Of a DNA stretch of 64,000 nt, positions 35,901-47,379 are shown piece after piece. The stretch is from Hypomyces perniciosus (taxonomy: Eukaryota; Ascomycota; Sordariomycetes; Hypocreales; Hypocreaceae), in assembly GCA_008477525.1 (NCBI GenBank), contig SPDT01000005.1, positions 2,170,001 to 2,234,000 on the forward strand, written 5' to 3'. Made by a program: the position numbers and the translations under genes. Each line of letters opens with the position of its first letter. The stretch's first letter is position 1. The notes below the pieces were generated by a model. It searched no databases. It was not told the origin of the DNA and saw only the letters and a list, made by a program, of their open reading frames with translations.

Positions 35901-37480
35901 TGGGGCACTAAGAATAGACAGAAAAAAACGACTATCCAGGCACACATCGATGCCCTGCTCCTTTTGGAGAGAGATATAATAGATACTACTCATGCGTATG
36001 AAGTACAGTACAGTGTGATTCTGTGCCTGGTTCCTGAACCAGCTGCATGCAGATGGGACACGGCAGGGCAGGGCAGAGCAGGGACAAACAAAGTCTCAGA
36101 CCTGCTGGAATGTGAATGTTCACGCAGCACTGCACCAACAAGCAAGACGCTCCTCCGGACACGACGTCTGACCTGCAGCAATGGCTCCTCTCCTCGTCCA
36201 TCACGGCCAACCACCTCACCACAGCCACCAGCCTGCCGCTTGCGGTTTCTCCTGCAGACCGACGGCCTTCCGACCTTCGAGTCAGGACCGTGCCGTAGCT
36301 TCACTGATATGTCTCCTGCACCAAGACGCCACGTTCCCTGAGGGCGACAGGGGTCAGGTCCGTCAAGAGGCCACTAAGAGCTGGTCATCCACCCCACCAA
36401 ACACCAAACACCAAACACAGACCCCTGATCATCGCCCGATGATGGATGGCACCAACCGCCCAGCCGCTCGTCCACTGCCAAACAGACGCCGTTGCAGCCT
36501 TTTGCGCTCTCATCGACACACTCTTATGCCTACGTGGTTGTGGCGTTGCGAGTCTATGCCGTGTTCTGTCAGCTAGTGACGGAGTAGCGACGAGTCTACA
36601 GAAGAGGATCCTCCACACCAACGCCTGTGTGCACATACTGGTACATACATACGAAGTACATACATACACCATCGTCACCATGCGTCTGCAGCCTTTTTTT
36701 GCGTCTGGCCAGGGTCTGTGTGGGAGGTGGTGGATCGGAGTGGACTCTCCTCCACACCCCCTCTGTCTCTGTCTTTGCGCAATGCATGTTGTGCACTCTA
36801 ATTGAGACCATCATACGAGTGAGAAGTACGAAAGTACCTTGTATGCATGCCGCTCTGGCATGCCGTTCACCAACGTGCCCAGTATAATAGCATCATGGCC
36901 GCCCTCCTCCGCACATGCCCGACTCTGACCCCTCCGCCTTTGTAAGGCGTCAGTGCCTGACCATAGCTACTATTCTGTTCGCGCCTGGTCAAGAAGCCGC
37001 TTGTTCTTCTTCAACTGCCTTGGAGTCTCGGTGTGTGAACCACTCACTCACTGCATCACCAGACTCGCTTGCACAGCTTGTTGGTCTCTCATGACTGTCT
37101 CCATTACCACCCTACAGTGACTTCGTACCTTCTGGTAGTATGAGGTTACAAGGGTGTAAGCGATCGTGAAGCTAATACTATATCAAACCCCAGCTGCCGC
37201 TCGTTTCTTGTACACACGGCAACAATCTCTGAAGGAGATTAGGGGGGTCAATATTCATCTTCTCGCCACCTTTCCCCATATACCCGGCATCGATCGCTAT
37301 TCTTCACTTCTTCGACAACCATTACTTTCTACCACACCCTTTTCCGACTACGGTCCTTCGGCGGCTTTGAAGGAAACCTCGCCTAGCGGAGTTCCCAGTC
37401 ATCTAGAATTCATCGGCCGTTGGCTTATACGACGAGGAACAACCGATGCCCCGGATGGCATCGTGATATCGGTTACCCTC
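29938..37480. other. 7.5 kb gene-poor spacer
   Basis: No ORF with a recognisable domain or convincing splicing. Motif-family copies recur (e.g. near 30260, 31710, 32510, 33480, 34830, 35040, 35720, 36650). The part at about 32100-33050 is AT-rich. The reading frame of the following gene stays open back to 37166 without an ATG, so 37166-37480 is probably its leader. Confidence 0.6.
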
Positions 37481-38368
37481 ATGTCCCCTTCTACGAACCA
37501 GGCCTCTAGTGTAGATACGGAAGGACAATCATTCCAGCATACGCGAGCAGATGGTGGGAAGGCGGACAACATGGCAGGCCAACCGTCGAACGAGACTGTC
37601 ACCATTGTCCTGGCGACCACGATTCCATCCGTCTTCCTGATCATTATGGCTGCCGTCATTTTCCACAGAGTCCGCCGACGAAAAGCTCGATTTCTCAAAA
37701 GAGGCATCACGCCGATTGACGACGAGGAAATCGAGTCATGGAGGGTTGGTAGGAATAATGATATCGATGAGAAATCCATCTGCTCGCCGATATCACCCAT
37801 TGCCGAGCCCCAGCGTGCCCACCACCCAAGCAACTCCGTCTGCTCTGTACAGAAGCCACCCAGCGTCATTATCTACCAAAACAACGATGGGGGTTATCGA
37901 CAGTCAGGTGACCAGAGTCCTTGGGCCTACGGGAAATGCAGCATCGACATCCCCAAGACGCCGATTCTTGCCCGAGCACCCAATTCTCGACCAGGTCTTA
38001 CCGATCAATCAATCCAAGGAGCCGATGCTTTTGTCCATGCTGTTACTGTTAAGCGGCAACCATCACGCCTAACCAAAATTCCACCCGGAACTTCCAGACA
38101 TTCTCGATCTCGAAGCACTAGAAGCAACAGCTTTGGTGCTAACACTGCTCGCGAGCCATGGTACACCCAGAGCCCGGATTGCACCTCCCCCCGTTATTCT
38201 GGTGACACATACTCCAAATCTTCACCATCATCCCGGTCTGGGCACAGGGCGACATTTTCATCACCCACAACCATTCCGCGGCATTCATACGATGAAGAGG
38301 TTGTTCTGGCAGGCCTTTCGCCCCGTCCTTTAATTCATAGGTCAGAAATTGGCCGCGCTATTGGATGA
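37481..38368 (+). CDS. Single-pass membrane protein of unknown function
   Basis: From the first in-frame ATG the protein has 295 residues. A short polar N-terminus (about 38 residues, with one NET glycosylation sequon) precedes one transmembrane helix (about 39-61, TIVLATTIPSVFLIIMAAVI). A basic stop-transfer FHRVRRRKARFLKRG follows, then a long cytosolic tail with an acidic patch PIDDEEIESW and Ser/Pro/Arg-rich low complexity to the end. The layout (short outside, Ser-rich inside) resembles many uncharacterised fungal plasma-membrane or wall-stress proteins. The frame is open upstream to 37166, so an upstream exon is possible. Confidence 0.72.
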   Translation: MSPSTNQASSVDTEGQSFQHTRADGGKADNMAGQPSNETVTIVLATTIPSVFLIIMAAVIFHRVRRRKARFLKRGITPIDDEEIESWRVGRNNDIDEKSICSPISPIAEPQRAHHPSNSVCSVQKPPSVIIYQNNDGGYRQSGDQSPWAYGKCSIDIPKTPILARAPNSRPGLTDQSIQGADAFVHAVTVKRQPSRLTKIPPGTSRHSRSRSTRSNSFGANTAREPWYTQSPDCTSPRYSGDTYSKSSPSSRSGHRATFSSPTTIPRHSYDEEVVLAGLSPRPLIHRSEIGRAIG

Positions 38369-39580
38369 ACATGCCTGTCTGGAAGAATTAACAGAGCCCC
38401 TTCATTCATTTCCGCCCTTGTCCCCGTAAGCCTGCTGGGCCGGATAAGCGGGGCGTGATATCAAATATACGTTCTCAACCCATACGACCACCTCGACGAT
38501 GATGGAATCCTCTACTCCGTACTGCTTGTGCTCCCCAAGGTGGAGGAAGGCACTGTATCCTGAGATCATGATGGATTGATACTATGGGTCACCGCGACAC
38601 GTTCACCTTTCATTTTATTTTTTCTTTCCTTTTCTCATTTTCTCTTTACATCCTTAGCATACGCAGGCGTCACTCCTGCGGAGGATTCGTATGCCAGGGC
38701 CTTATGCGCTGATACTCATAGGCTGAGCCTTGGTCCTATTTGAATATTGATCTATTTGGCATATGACGGATATACCCCACATGTTTTTTTCTTTCTCTTT
38801 ATCAATTTTTTTTTGTATTCTTGCATATACTACTTACTATATGAGTATGTTTATTTGGGAGTTCTTTTTATATTATGATGCCAGTCAGACAAGGTCCTGG
38901 TGAAGCATGAGTGGTGATATGACGACATGAAGACACGAACGGGCAATCCGGCCCTTGGAAAGGCAATACCTATCAGGGAATGAAGTCGAGAGGGCTTTGA
39001 AGAGAAATATAGATAATTGCCACTCCACAATGTACCCTTATTCAAAGAACCATGACGGTGCTGGCTATTGACAATGGTGGTAGTGTATAATTAGGCGTCA
39101 AGTCTACGAACTCCCGGCAATGCTCATTCAAGTCTCATTCCGGGGAGAATACAGTGCTCTTAGTAGGTACTTTGGTACGTCTCTTGGTAGGTAGTACTTA
39201 GCAGGTATCTTTTAATATCCAAAAAGATCCATAGCTAATATCTTTGATATATATGAAACGACCAATTCCGTAGATTGAGCTTACAAGGACATTATTTTTT
39301 AGATCGTTTATCCTCTTTTAATTGAGTTTTGATTAAAATCTTCAAAATGCTAGGCTTTGATCATCAAAAGTGGCGCATCATCTCGTAAAAAGCAAGGTTT
39401 TCTTCCCCTCTCCCAACACCGAAACATAAACCTATCTAATATCAGGACCATTCGAGCCCAACCCCAATATCAAGACGAGACGGCCATCCAAGTGGGAACC
39501 ACTCGCACGGCAACCCCCCCTCTTATTAGTAGTAGTACTACTACTAGTACTACTAATACAGAGTACGAAGCACCGAAGAA
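38369..39580. other. Spacer with an inverted repeat before the SAP-like gene
   Basis: 1.2 kb holding the 3' region of the membrane-protein gene (T-rich runs near 38620 and 38790) and the leader of the next gene. A motif-family copy lies near 38513. No gene seen. Confidence 0.6.
39524..39558. repeat. 11-bp inverted repeat 22 bp before a start codon
   Basis: Arms TATTAGTAGTA (39524-39534) and TACTACTAATA (39548-39558) are exact inverted copies around a 13-nt AGT-type centre that is itself partly symmetric. If transcribed, the repeat would form a hairpin in the leader of the gene starting at 39581. Confidence 0.8.
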
Positions 39581-41032
39581 ATGCCGCCTTCATCTGCCCC
39601 TGGCTGGCTTGGCGCGCCCCCTGTCTACGAAGACGGCTTTGCCTACGCCAATGGGGAGTTCTTCGCCGAGGCATCGAACCAGAACCGTCACCGTCGTGCC
39701 GCGCCCGCAGAACTGCAAGAGTACTTCAGCTCGGGGAGTGATAAGGACCATCCGGCGCATTGGTTCGAGGCGCAGCTTATTCACTATGGGTTGAAGCCGT
39801 CCAAGACCAAGGCCGTGGCGAAGAAGAGGTTGTGTGAGGAGGTGCAGGCGGGGAGGTTGGCTGTGCCGGGGCATATTTCGGGGTTGGAGGACAGGTTGAA
39901 GAAGGAGTGGACGAAGAAGGATAGGGAGGCGAAGAAGAAGACGGATAAAGGGAAGATGAAGAAGACGGAGACGGAGACGGAGACGAAGACGAAGATGAAG
40001 ACGGTTGCAGGCGTGAAGAGGAAGGTGGAGGTTAGTATTGATTTGGAGACGAATGCTGTCACTGTTTCGTCGAGTGAGTCTTTGAGGCAGATTACTTCTA
40101 AGAAGGTGAAGACGGCTGCTACGCCCAAAAAGACGACTTCCAAGGCTGCATCTGCCACATCGGCAAAGGCTGCTACTAAACAGGAGAAGAAGCTGGCTTC
40201 AAATGCTGCTTCTGCTACGAAGGCTGGATCTGCTACACAGAAAAAGGCTGCCGCCACATCCAAGAAGACGGCTGCCTCGAAAGCCCCCGATGCGGCGACA
40301 GGATCCGCTGCACCGCCCAGGACAAAGCAAATGGCGAGGTGTAGGCGCGGAGGTATCTCCCAGGGACCAAGCCGTGGTGTATCATCTGCAGCGCGTTCCT
40401 CTCCGTCGCCACCACGTTTTCAAACGAAGCAAACCGCACGACGCAGCAATCCGTTCATGGGACGGGGTCGAATCCCAGCTCCGCCGATGGATGACGATGA
40501 CGATGATGACGATGATGACAATGATGACAATGACTCTATGGATCTCGATGACGGCGATAATTGGGGTGAGGAGGAAGTCAGCCTTGCACCTCTCGGTGTG
40601 ATCAATGGCCGCTATGAAGTCAGCAGCTCATACGTGACCTCGGAATGGCCCGACCTCGGCTCAGACTTTGACCTAGTCCTCACGTCGACGGGCTCGAGCC
40701 TTTGGGGCAGTTTTGACGTAGGAGTCATCGAGGGCGTGATGCACTTTGACAAGCGACCTAGGAAGTCACCCCATAAAAAGATATGGTTTCATTGGCGGGG
40801 GCGTGAGAACGAGGGCCCGATTATGTATGGGAATGGGAATCAGGGCTGGATCAAGTTCCTGGGCGATGGCCGTGTTGAGGGACGGTTTGATTTCCAGAAC
40901 ATTGAATTCCGAGGCCGAAGACTGCCTGGCCAGGGGACTCGAAGTGAGGTTGATGCTCGTAGTTTGCAGAATGAGTGGGATGAGTATTCGGAGGACGCAT
41001 ATGAGCGGGAGAATCAGGCGCGTTGGGGATAG
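39581..41032 (+). CDS. SAP-like, Lys/Ala-rich nuclear protein with an uncharacterised C-terminal domain
   Basis: 483 residues without introns. Residues about 60-87 (HWFEAQLIHYGLKPSKTKAV plus AKKRL) fit a SAP helix-turn-helix, a DNA/chromatin-binding motif. Residues about 105-300 are dominated by Lys, Ala, Thr and Ser, like histone H1 tails. An acidic block of about ten aspartates follows (about 305-325). The last ~150 residues form a compact Trp/Gly-rich domain (YVTSEWPDLGSDFDLVLTS, SLWGSFDVGVIEGVMHF, RENEGPIMYGNGNQGWIKF, GQGTRSEVDARSLQNEWD). I believe this domain is shared by uncharacterised proteins of other ascomycetes but cannot name it. Nuclear localisation is likely. It ends 667 bp before DPB4 on the same strand. 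Confidence 0.85.
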   Translation: MPPSSAPGWLGAPPVYEDGFAYANGEFFAEASNQNRHRRAAPAELQEYFSSGSDKDHPAHWFEAQLIHYGLKPSKTKAVAKKRLCEEVQAGRLAVPGHISGLEDRLKKEWTKKDREAKKKTDKGKMKKTETETETKTKMKTVAGVKRKVEVSIDLETNAVTVSSSESLRQITSKKVKTAATPKKTTSKAASATSAKAATKQEKKLASNAASATKAGSATQKKAAATSKKTAASKAPDAATGSAAPPRTKQMARCRRGGISQGPSRGVSSAARSSPSPPRFQTKQTARRSNPFMGRGRIPAPPMDDDDDDDDDDNDDNDSMDLDDGDNWGEEEVSLAPLGVINGRYEVSSSYVTSEWPDLGSDFDLVLTSTGSSLWGSFDVGVIEGVMHFDKRPRKSPHKKIWFHWRGRENEGPIMYGNGNQGWIKFLGDGRVEGRFDFQNIEFRGRRLPGQGTRSEVDARSLQNEWDEYSEDAYERENQARWG

Positions 41033-41698
41033 TGAGGGAGTGATGGCATGCATGGTACACGGCATTAGCAGTTGGTAGGAAGAAGCAGCTAGCAGTTCTA
41101 ATATATAGTAATGTGAATGAATAAATGCGAATTGAAGAAAGGTACGGAGTAATAATAATACTATTAATGAGAACATCTGAGAAATGGATGGTTGATGGAA
41201 AACCACTTAACGCGCGCTACAGCGGGGCACGCGTCTAGCTTGACACCCACACGCGCGTCTCCCCCCAGACATCTCGGACATCTTCTCTTCTAAACTTTGT
41301 CTCACTCTCACTCTCTCACTCTCTCACTCTCTCACACTCCTCCTTTGGCATCTTCTCCCTCCATCACGAGAAACACGGCAGAATAACAAATCCCAGCCAA
41401 ACAGAGCATAACCGTTGCTTTCGCTGGCTTCACGAGATATCCGCCATTTGCCTTGGCCACTTTGCTTCCCTCACTCAACTGGGCTTGTTCCAATTTCTTC
41501 TCTATTCGCACCTATCATACGACTGCCGGTAAAGGTGGCCCAGTGGGTTGCATCTAACCCTCCCTCCCTTATACTTACTTGATTTTACCTCCCCTCTCCC
41601 TATACACTCACCTCACTTTGGCGTGTCTGCCTAGCTGTCCTTGAAGTCATCCTCCTCGATCTTCATCCCCCCCCCCCCAAAAGTAAGCATCGGAGAAA
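41033..41698 (+). promoter_or_regulatory. DPB4 promoter with MCB-like boxes, a CT tract and a poly-C leader
   Basis: ACGCGT at 41229-41234 and ACGCGCGT at 41251-41258, with a further CGCGC at about 41212, lie about 450-470 bp before the DPB4 ATG. ACGCGT is the MluI cell-cycle box read by MBF in yeasts. A CT-rich tract (about 41290-41345) is typical of fungal core promoters. Twelve Cs (41667-41678) sit about 20 bp before the ATG. A TACGGAGTA copy is at 41143-41151. Confidence 0.5.
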
Positions 41699-43044
41699 AT
41701 GCCGCCTCGCAAATCAGATCACGCACCGGCGGCACCCTCTGCTACTCCTACCCCAAGTGCAGCTGCAGCGGATGAGAACTCGCCTACAGCCAAGGGGTCA
41801 CAATCACTGGAGAAGAAGGACAAGGACAAGGACAAGGACAAGGAAAAGGAAAAGGAGCGGGAAAGAGAAAGGGATGCCGTGACGATAGAGGTATGGCATT
41901 CTCACCCTCACACTTACCTACCCCTGCCATATTCTTATATCCTACGCACCATCTGCTACATGGGATACTATACTGCTTTGACATCGACAAGGATGGGCCG
42001 GAAGGCATACCTCTCACTGGATCGAACTGGACGAGGCTGATGCGTTGCTGGGTGCTACTCTAGGACTTGAATCTTCCCAAATCCATCATAACGAGGCTGG
42101 CAAAGGGTATTCTGCCTCCTAATACTCAGATCCAAGGGAATGCTATTCTGGCTTTGAGTAAGAGCGCGACGGTCTTTATCAGCTACTTGGCAGCACAGTG
42201 CGTTTCAATCCTCCCTCATTGCCCCGAGCCTCATGGACCACACACATCAAGGTGGCCCATTTCATGGCTGTATCCATCTCACGGTGGATGACGACCTGAA
42301 CCTTGACATGACAAACAACAAGCGTGAGCCCTCATATTAACCTGCTTATTCGTAGTGCCAATGAAAACACTCTTGCCGCCAACAAAAAGACCGTCTCTCC
42401 AGCCGATGTCTTCAAAGCTCTAGACGACATCGAGTTCTCATTTCTACGGGAACCTCTCGAGGCTGAATTTGCAAGTATGTGCTTGGCCAAACCAGCCCAT
42501 TCCTTCATTTCCTTCCCAATTCCAACACTTGACACCTGCTGTGTTCCGCTTTGCAACATCCATGATCCTGTGTGGCCATGGCCATGTCTCTTCCATCTTC
42601 GCCATGTCCTAACATAATCACCCCCCTCAAGAATTCAACGCCGTCCAAACCGAAAAACGGACCTCCTACCGTCAAAAAGTCCGCGCTGCTAAGCACGGCT
42701 CTGGCGACGACACCGAAATGGCCGATACAACCACCGCCTCCGAAGCACCCTCATCCACCACTCCCACCGCTCCACGCGCCGCCAAAAAGCAGCGTGTCGA
42801 CCCTACAGCAACCGCCGGCGAGACAGGCGCAGAAACCGAAGACGACGAACCCGACGCTGAGGTTCATGACGACGAGGACGATGAAGATGATGACGACGAC
42901 GACGAGGAAGAGGACGCGCAGGAGGACGAGGATGAAGAAGAGGATCAACAGCCAGCCAGTGGTGATGAGACCCAGGATGCCCTCGAGGAGAGAGGGAGTA
43001 GAGACGATGCCGATGAGGCATTGGATGGAGACGAGAGTGACTGA
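41699..43044 (+). CDS. DPB4: DNA polymerase epsilon subunit D (DPB4), histone fold
   Basis: Small non-catalytic subunit of the leading-strand polymerase; with a Dls1/Dpb3 partner it also serves in CHRAC-type remodelling. Exons are 41699..41890, 42064..42197, 42356..42474 and 42632..43044, all with GT..AG borders and a conserved frame, giving 285 residues. The N-terminus is charged, with a Lys/Asp/Glu repeat (KDKDKDKEKEKEREREREKD-type). The histone fold runs from DLNLPKSIITRLAKGILP through NAILALSKSATVFISYLA and HANENTLAANKKTVSPADVF to KALDDIEFSFLREPLEAEF. It is followed by NAVQTEKRTSYRQKV, a known Dpb4 extension. The C-terminus is an Asp/Glu-rich tail, as in other fungal Dpb4 proteins. Confidence 0.95.
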
Positions 43045-45002
43045 GCCGATTCACTGTACAATTCTTGCTTTTGCAACCATGTCAATCCATCATCAATGTA
43101 ATAATGTCTGCTACCTGTCTGTACCTGTACTTTCACACAAACAAATCCAATCCAATCCAATCCAATCCAATCCAATCCAATCCAATGTTTCTCACACAAT
43201 CATACGCAACCGTCTCACAACCATATCTCGCCACTCGCAACAAGATCGTACAAACACACTACAGACTCATTCATAAGACAGAGAACGAAGTCGTCCACCC
43301 CGATCTTTGGGTGTACAACCAACCGCCGGTTGTCCCAACGGAGCATATATATCCAGGAATATAGCTTCCGCTGCCATACACATCATCGTACAGAATAGAA
43401 ATCACTCAGGCTACCCAAACATAGATACGTTTCGTCAAAAAATAGAAAAGTAGAAAAAAAAAAGTAAAATTCCTCCAACTAAAACTCCGATTGCAATCCA
43501 AAACCTCCAAGAAACATCATCACATCCTCCCACCCCAGATATGCAAAGAGTCAATCTTCTCAAAACATCCCCTCTTCATGCGCGCCCATGTCCTCATCCA
43601 GCAAGGATTAAAAAAAACCAAGGCGCGTATCCCCAGGGGTAGCAACAGAAGTACTCCGAGAAAACTTCAATATCGGAGAAGGAAAAAGGAAGACCGCAAA
43701 ACGGGAAAAAGTGCCTCATGTACACCCTCCGACCAAGAGTATCATCCCTATGAAACAAACCCCCGCCGAGAGCAAAGAAAACAATGAAGCCGACATGTTT
43801 TCTGCAACTGCCGGGAACTAGAGTTTCCAGCGTACATGCAAATACCTTTCCCAGTTACCAAAACAATACCCAAAGCCCAACCAAAAACCGAGCTAGCCAT
43901 CCAAATGCACTGAAAATAAGAACAGATTGCCCCCCACAAAAACTCATGCCCTAAGGCATCCATCCAATGGCATCAAACCGTCTCTGCAATCAAATGCCCT
44001 ATTTGTCCTCGGCATTTGAGGGGACTGAAGAAAAGGTACGGGAGGTGGAGAAATGGAGAAAGTGTGGTGAAGAAAAGGGGGGGGGAAAGGAAGAAAATCG
44101 CATAAGCAAGAACAGGGGCATTAAGCACAAATAAAGAAAGAAAGAAAGCAAGCGTAAAAGGCATTGGGCTTTCGATCCAGCACTCATCGGTCCTGTCGTC
44201 AGAGTCCCGAATGTCATGCTCAAGCCACCTCAAACACAAGTGGTTTGGCCCGAGGTAGTTGAAGCGGAAGGGCGGAAGAGACACAGCGACATCCGAAAGA
44301 GAACAAGGCATGGCCCTCATCGCTCGCCTTGACATTAATGGTTGGCGATGTGAGAAGCCGACCTCGTCTCACTGAAGTGCATCTTATCTTCAAAGAACTC
44401 TGGATGACTGCAGCGGCCGCGGCATCATGTTCCAGAACCCAAACTATAAAATTCTCCCAAATGACCGACGAGTAAAGAAAACCGAGTGGTATCAACCAAA
44501 GCCGAACATTGAGTTGCCAAAAATGAGAGCCGGTGAGTGAAAGTGATGCAAAGTGACTTTCGCATTCAATACCGACAAACAAACCAAATCCCAGGTCCAT
44601 ATAAAGTCGCGCCTCGTTCAAACTGGGTGCTTGTAAATGAGAGAGAAAATGTTGGCGGCAATAGTTCACGAGAACGCTTCGTCTCAGTGTGACAACTCTT
44701 GCAGGATCGCCGCCAAATCAAGAAGATAAACCAGCCTCCTCGACTCCTCTATTCCACCTGGACCACATGCTGCGCACAACTTCAGTGGGCTGCTGGCCCA
44801 AAAAGCAAATGACCACTCCACCCAACCTGTATGCTTGGGGTATCAAGAATACTGCTGCCGTTCAGCCTAAAAAAAAACAACGAGTCCCTCAAACTAGATA
44901 TGCAGAAACGATGGCTGTAACGCAGTAGCCTCAAGGCCTCCCCGACACACCATGCTTTGTGCCTCGGTTGGTCATCCCTCCCAGGCTTCTCGCTACATGC
45001 AA
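43045..45002. other. Spacer between the convergent DPB4 and RSC7 genes
   Basis: About 2 kb holding the 3' ends of both genes. Apart from the TCCAA array, A-rich and G-rich short runs and a few unsupported ORFs, nothing is recognisable. Confidence 0.6.
43146..43185. repeat. TCCAA pentanucleotide repeat, 8 copies
   Basis: Eight uninterrupted TCCAA units about 100 bp after the DPB4 stop, probably in its 3' untranslated region. The array also reads as overlapping CCAAT. Confidence 0.95.
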
Positions 45003-47379
45003 TCATTGTGGCTGTTGCTGAGGTGTCCACCACTGCTGAGGCTGCGAGTGCTGGCCAGACCACGCCTGCGATGCTGATTGTGTGCCTGGCGTCGTCTGGG
45101 GCATGTACTGACGTGGTGTTTGCTCCGAGGAATACATGCCCTGGCCAGTACTATACTGCATGCTGCCCATGCCGGGGAATTGCATGTTAGGCTGCATCTG
45201 GCTAGTGCTCGTCTGGCGGAGATGAGAAGCAGGAGATTGTGATGGATGGGGAGGCTGTGCCTGGGTCGTGTAACTGTTGTAGTTATGCTGAGGAGTTTGT
45301 GGACTCTGAGACCACATAGCCTGGGGCGGCTGCTGATAGTTGTAGCCAGTAGCCGCGGGATTCATACTACCTGTAGAGCCTGACGAAGATGGCGTTGGCT
45401 TGCTGTTGCTCCACTGACTTGGAGAAGGGGCCATACCTCTAATCGGGGCCTGACCTAGCGTGTTCTGCGCGTTAATGGACTGCGAGTAAGGCGGTGCGGT
45501 CATCATCATCTGCGGGCTTTGGGAAGACACGACGGGTTGAGCTATGCCGGCGGCAGTGGTATGGGGCGAGTTCGATGGCCGGGTGGTGGGAAGAGACGTT
45601 TCGCTGGAAGCGGCCGGTTGGGCAAGGCTAGAAGACGCGGGTTGCTCGTGGGGTCGACGCCAGATTCCTTGGAGGTAATCGTTGCGCATGTCGCGTTGTT
45701 GGTTGACGGATCGGTTGAACTCGGCAGCATGATGGGCCTGCGAATGAATCTCCACGAGAGGCGATGGCCTGGTCTGGTCTTGGTACGGTGGACCGGTGAT
45801 TTCCTGGCGAGGGCCGCCTTTGACGATCCCGCCATAGTCCCTAGGTCGGTTGTCACTGAGGTCTGGCCCGACTGTTAACGCGGGCATTCTTGTCGTGTTT
45901 CCGGGTGGTGCTCCCATCATACCTGTTTGAACAAGATGAGGCTGAGGTGCGCCGGGGTACGGGCCAGGGGTATTGTTGTAAACAATTTCGGTGTGTGGAC
46001 CGCTCAATAACACGCTGTTCTGTGCGGCTTCGGCCGCCTCTCTGGCCTTTGCTGCACCTGGTCTCTTCTCCCCTGCGGGGTCGGCTTCGGTGAAGCCCTG
46101 TTTGCGGGCCTTGGTTTCCCAGTAATCGTCCCGGACTCGGCGGCCGTTTTCGATGACGCGACTTCCAAATTGTCGGAACATGGACCGGGCGGTAACGATG
46201 GCAATCTGCCTTGAGCGATACGAAAATGGCAGGATTTCCTGCTGGACAAGGTCATCCTTCTCGGGCTGGCTAGCGATTATCTTGAACAGCGACCTGTTCT
46301 TATTAAATAACAGGTACGAGTCTCGATATCCCAGCACCCTGGCACATTCGGTTGCAAGCATGAAAAGCTTGTCCCCCCGGTTGGGGACTAAAAAGGTCCT
46401 ACATCGATATTGACGGTTGCCTAGTAGCTGGCCGTTTGGCATCACCTTCTTTTCGCCAAACTCGTCCGTCTCGCGAGGAATGTACTCATCGCCGCTCGTG
46501 TTCAGTTGGTCGGTGGTATGGTCTCTAACCGTTGGCAGTGCCTTGAGGGTCGATTTGGTCGGCGTGGTCTTGGGAGGCAATTGCGCCGGGGGAGCTGGGT
46601 AAGCTGGCGTGGTCTGGGTCGGAAGCGCGTTGTTCTGGGACTGGGGAGTCTGCGGCGGCGGAATGGCTTGAGGAACTGCCGAGCCCGGTGCCTGCCCGGG
46701 AGCGTCGGAGATGCTCCCTGATGATCGGGACTTCATTGGCCTTGCTCTTTTCGGTCGAAACTGGGGATCGCCTGCAGAAGGAAAAATCTTGTCAGCGCAC
46801 AATGTTCAAATACACCTTTTGTTGTACCCTTCCCGTCCCCTCGTAAGTCATCTTTTTTTTTGCACAGCGTTGCACGAAGCTGGATGTAACATGAGATCGT
46901 ATCCGGGGACACTGTGAAACTCGGCGCAGACCCGCGAGCTACACAAGATCGTTCGGCGACATACCGTCATCGCCAGGCCGGAGTGGATCGAAAGTATCTG
47001 GGGACCGACTGCGCTTGATGCCGCGAGACGATGAGGTGGTGAGGTCTGTCACGGTTGACGGGTTAGCATTGCGACAAGGCGAAGAAGAGACAGGCGAGTC
47101 GCGGCAAGCATGGTGGGCAGGATCAGACGCGCGCGCAAGAGCCACAAAGTGGCGTGAGCGGCGGCGGCGACAGCGACAGCGATCTGGTGATGGGAAAGGG
47201 AAAGGCTTGACAGGGCGCGCAAAGGCAGCAGGAACCGGCGGGGGAATATGACAGGTTGAGATGGAGGGGCTGCGACCGGAACGGCCATATAAAAGACGAC
47301 AAAGTCGAGACTCACCAGAGTTGAGAGCGGCAGGGTTGATTGTCGCACCGTCGGCGCCGGTTGGCTGCGCGGAGTACAT
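45003..47379 (-). CDS. SWI/SNF-RSC chromatin remodelling subunit (RSC7/SWP82 family)
   Basis: Exons are complement(47316..47379), (46965..47045) and (45003..46771), giving 637 residues. Introns are 270 nt (GTGAGT..CAG with a CTAAC branch site) and 193 nt (GTATGT..CAG), longer than others in the window. A short N-terminus includes a basic KRSRS patch. The Rsc7/Swp82 domain follows: SGDEYIPRETDEFGEKKVMP, NGQLLGNRQYRCRTFLVPNR, LFMLATECARVLGYRDSYLL, and ILPFSYRSRQIAIVTARSMF up to FGSRVIENGRRVRDDYWE. The rest (about 300 residues) is Gln/Pro/Ser-rich and probably disordered. In yeast the paralogues Npl6/Rsc7 and Swp82 belong to RSC and SWI/SNF; filamentous fungi usually have one, so I give no symbol. 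Confidence 0.93.

Noticed and set aside
44220..44669. 149-codon - strand ORF between DPB4 and RSC7
   Set aside because: No domain and irregular codon use; it lies in the 3' region of convergent genes.
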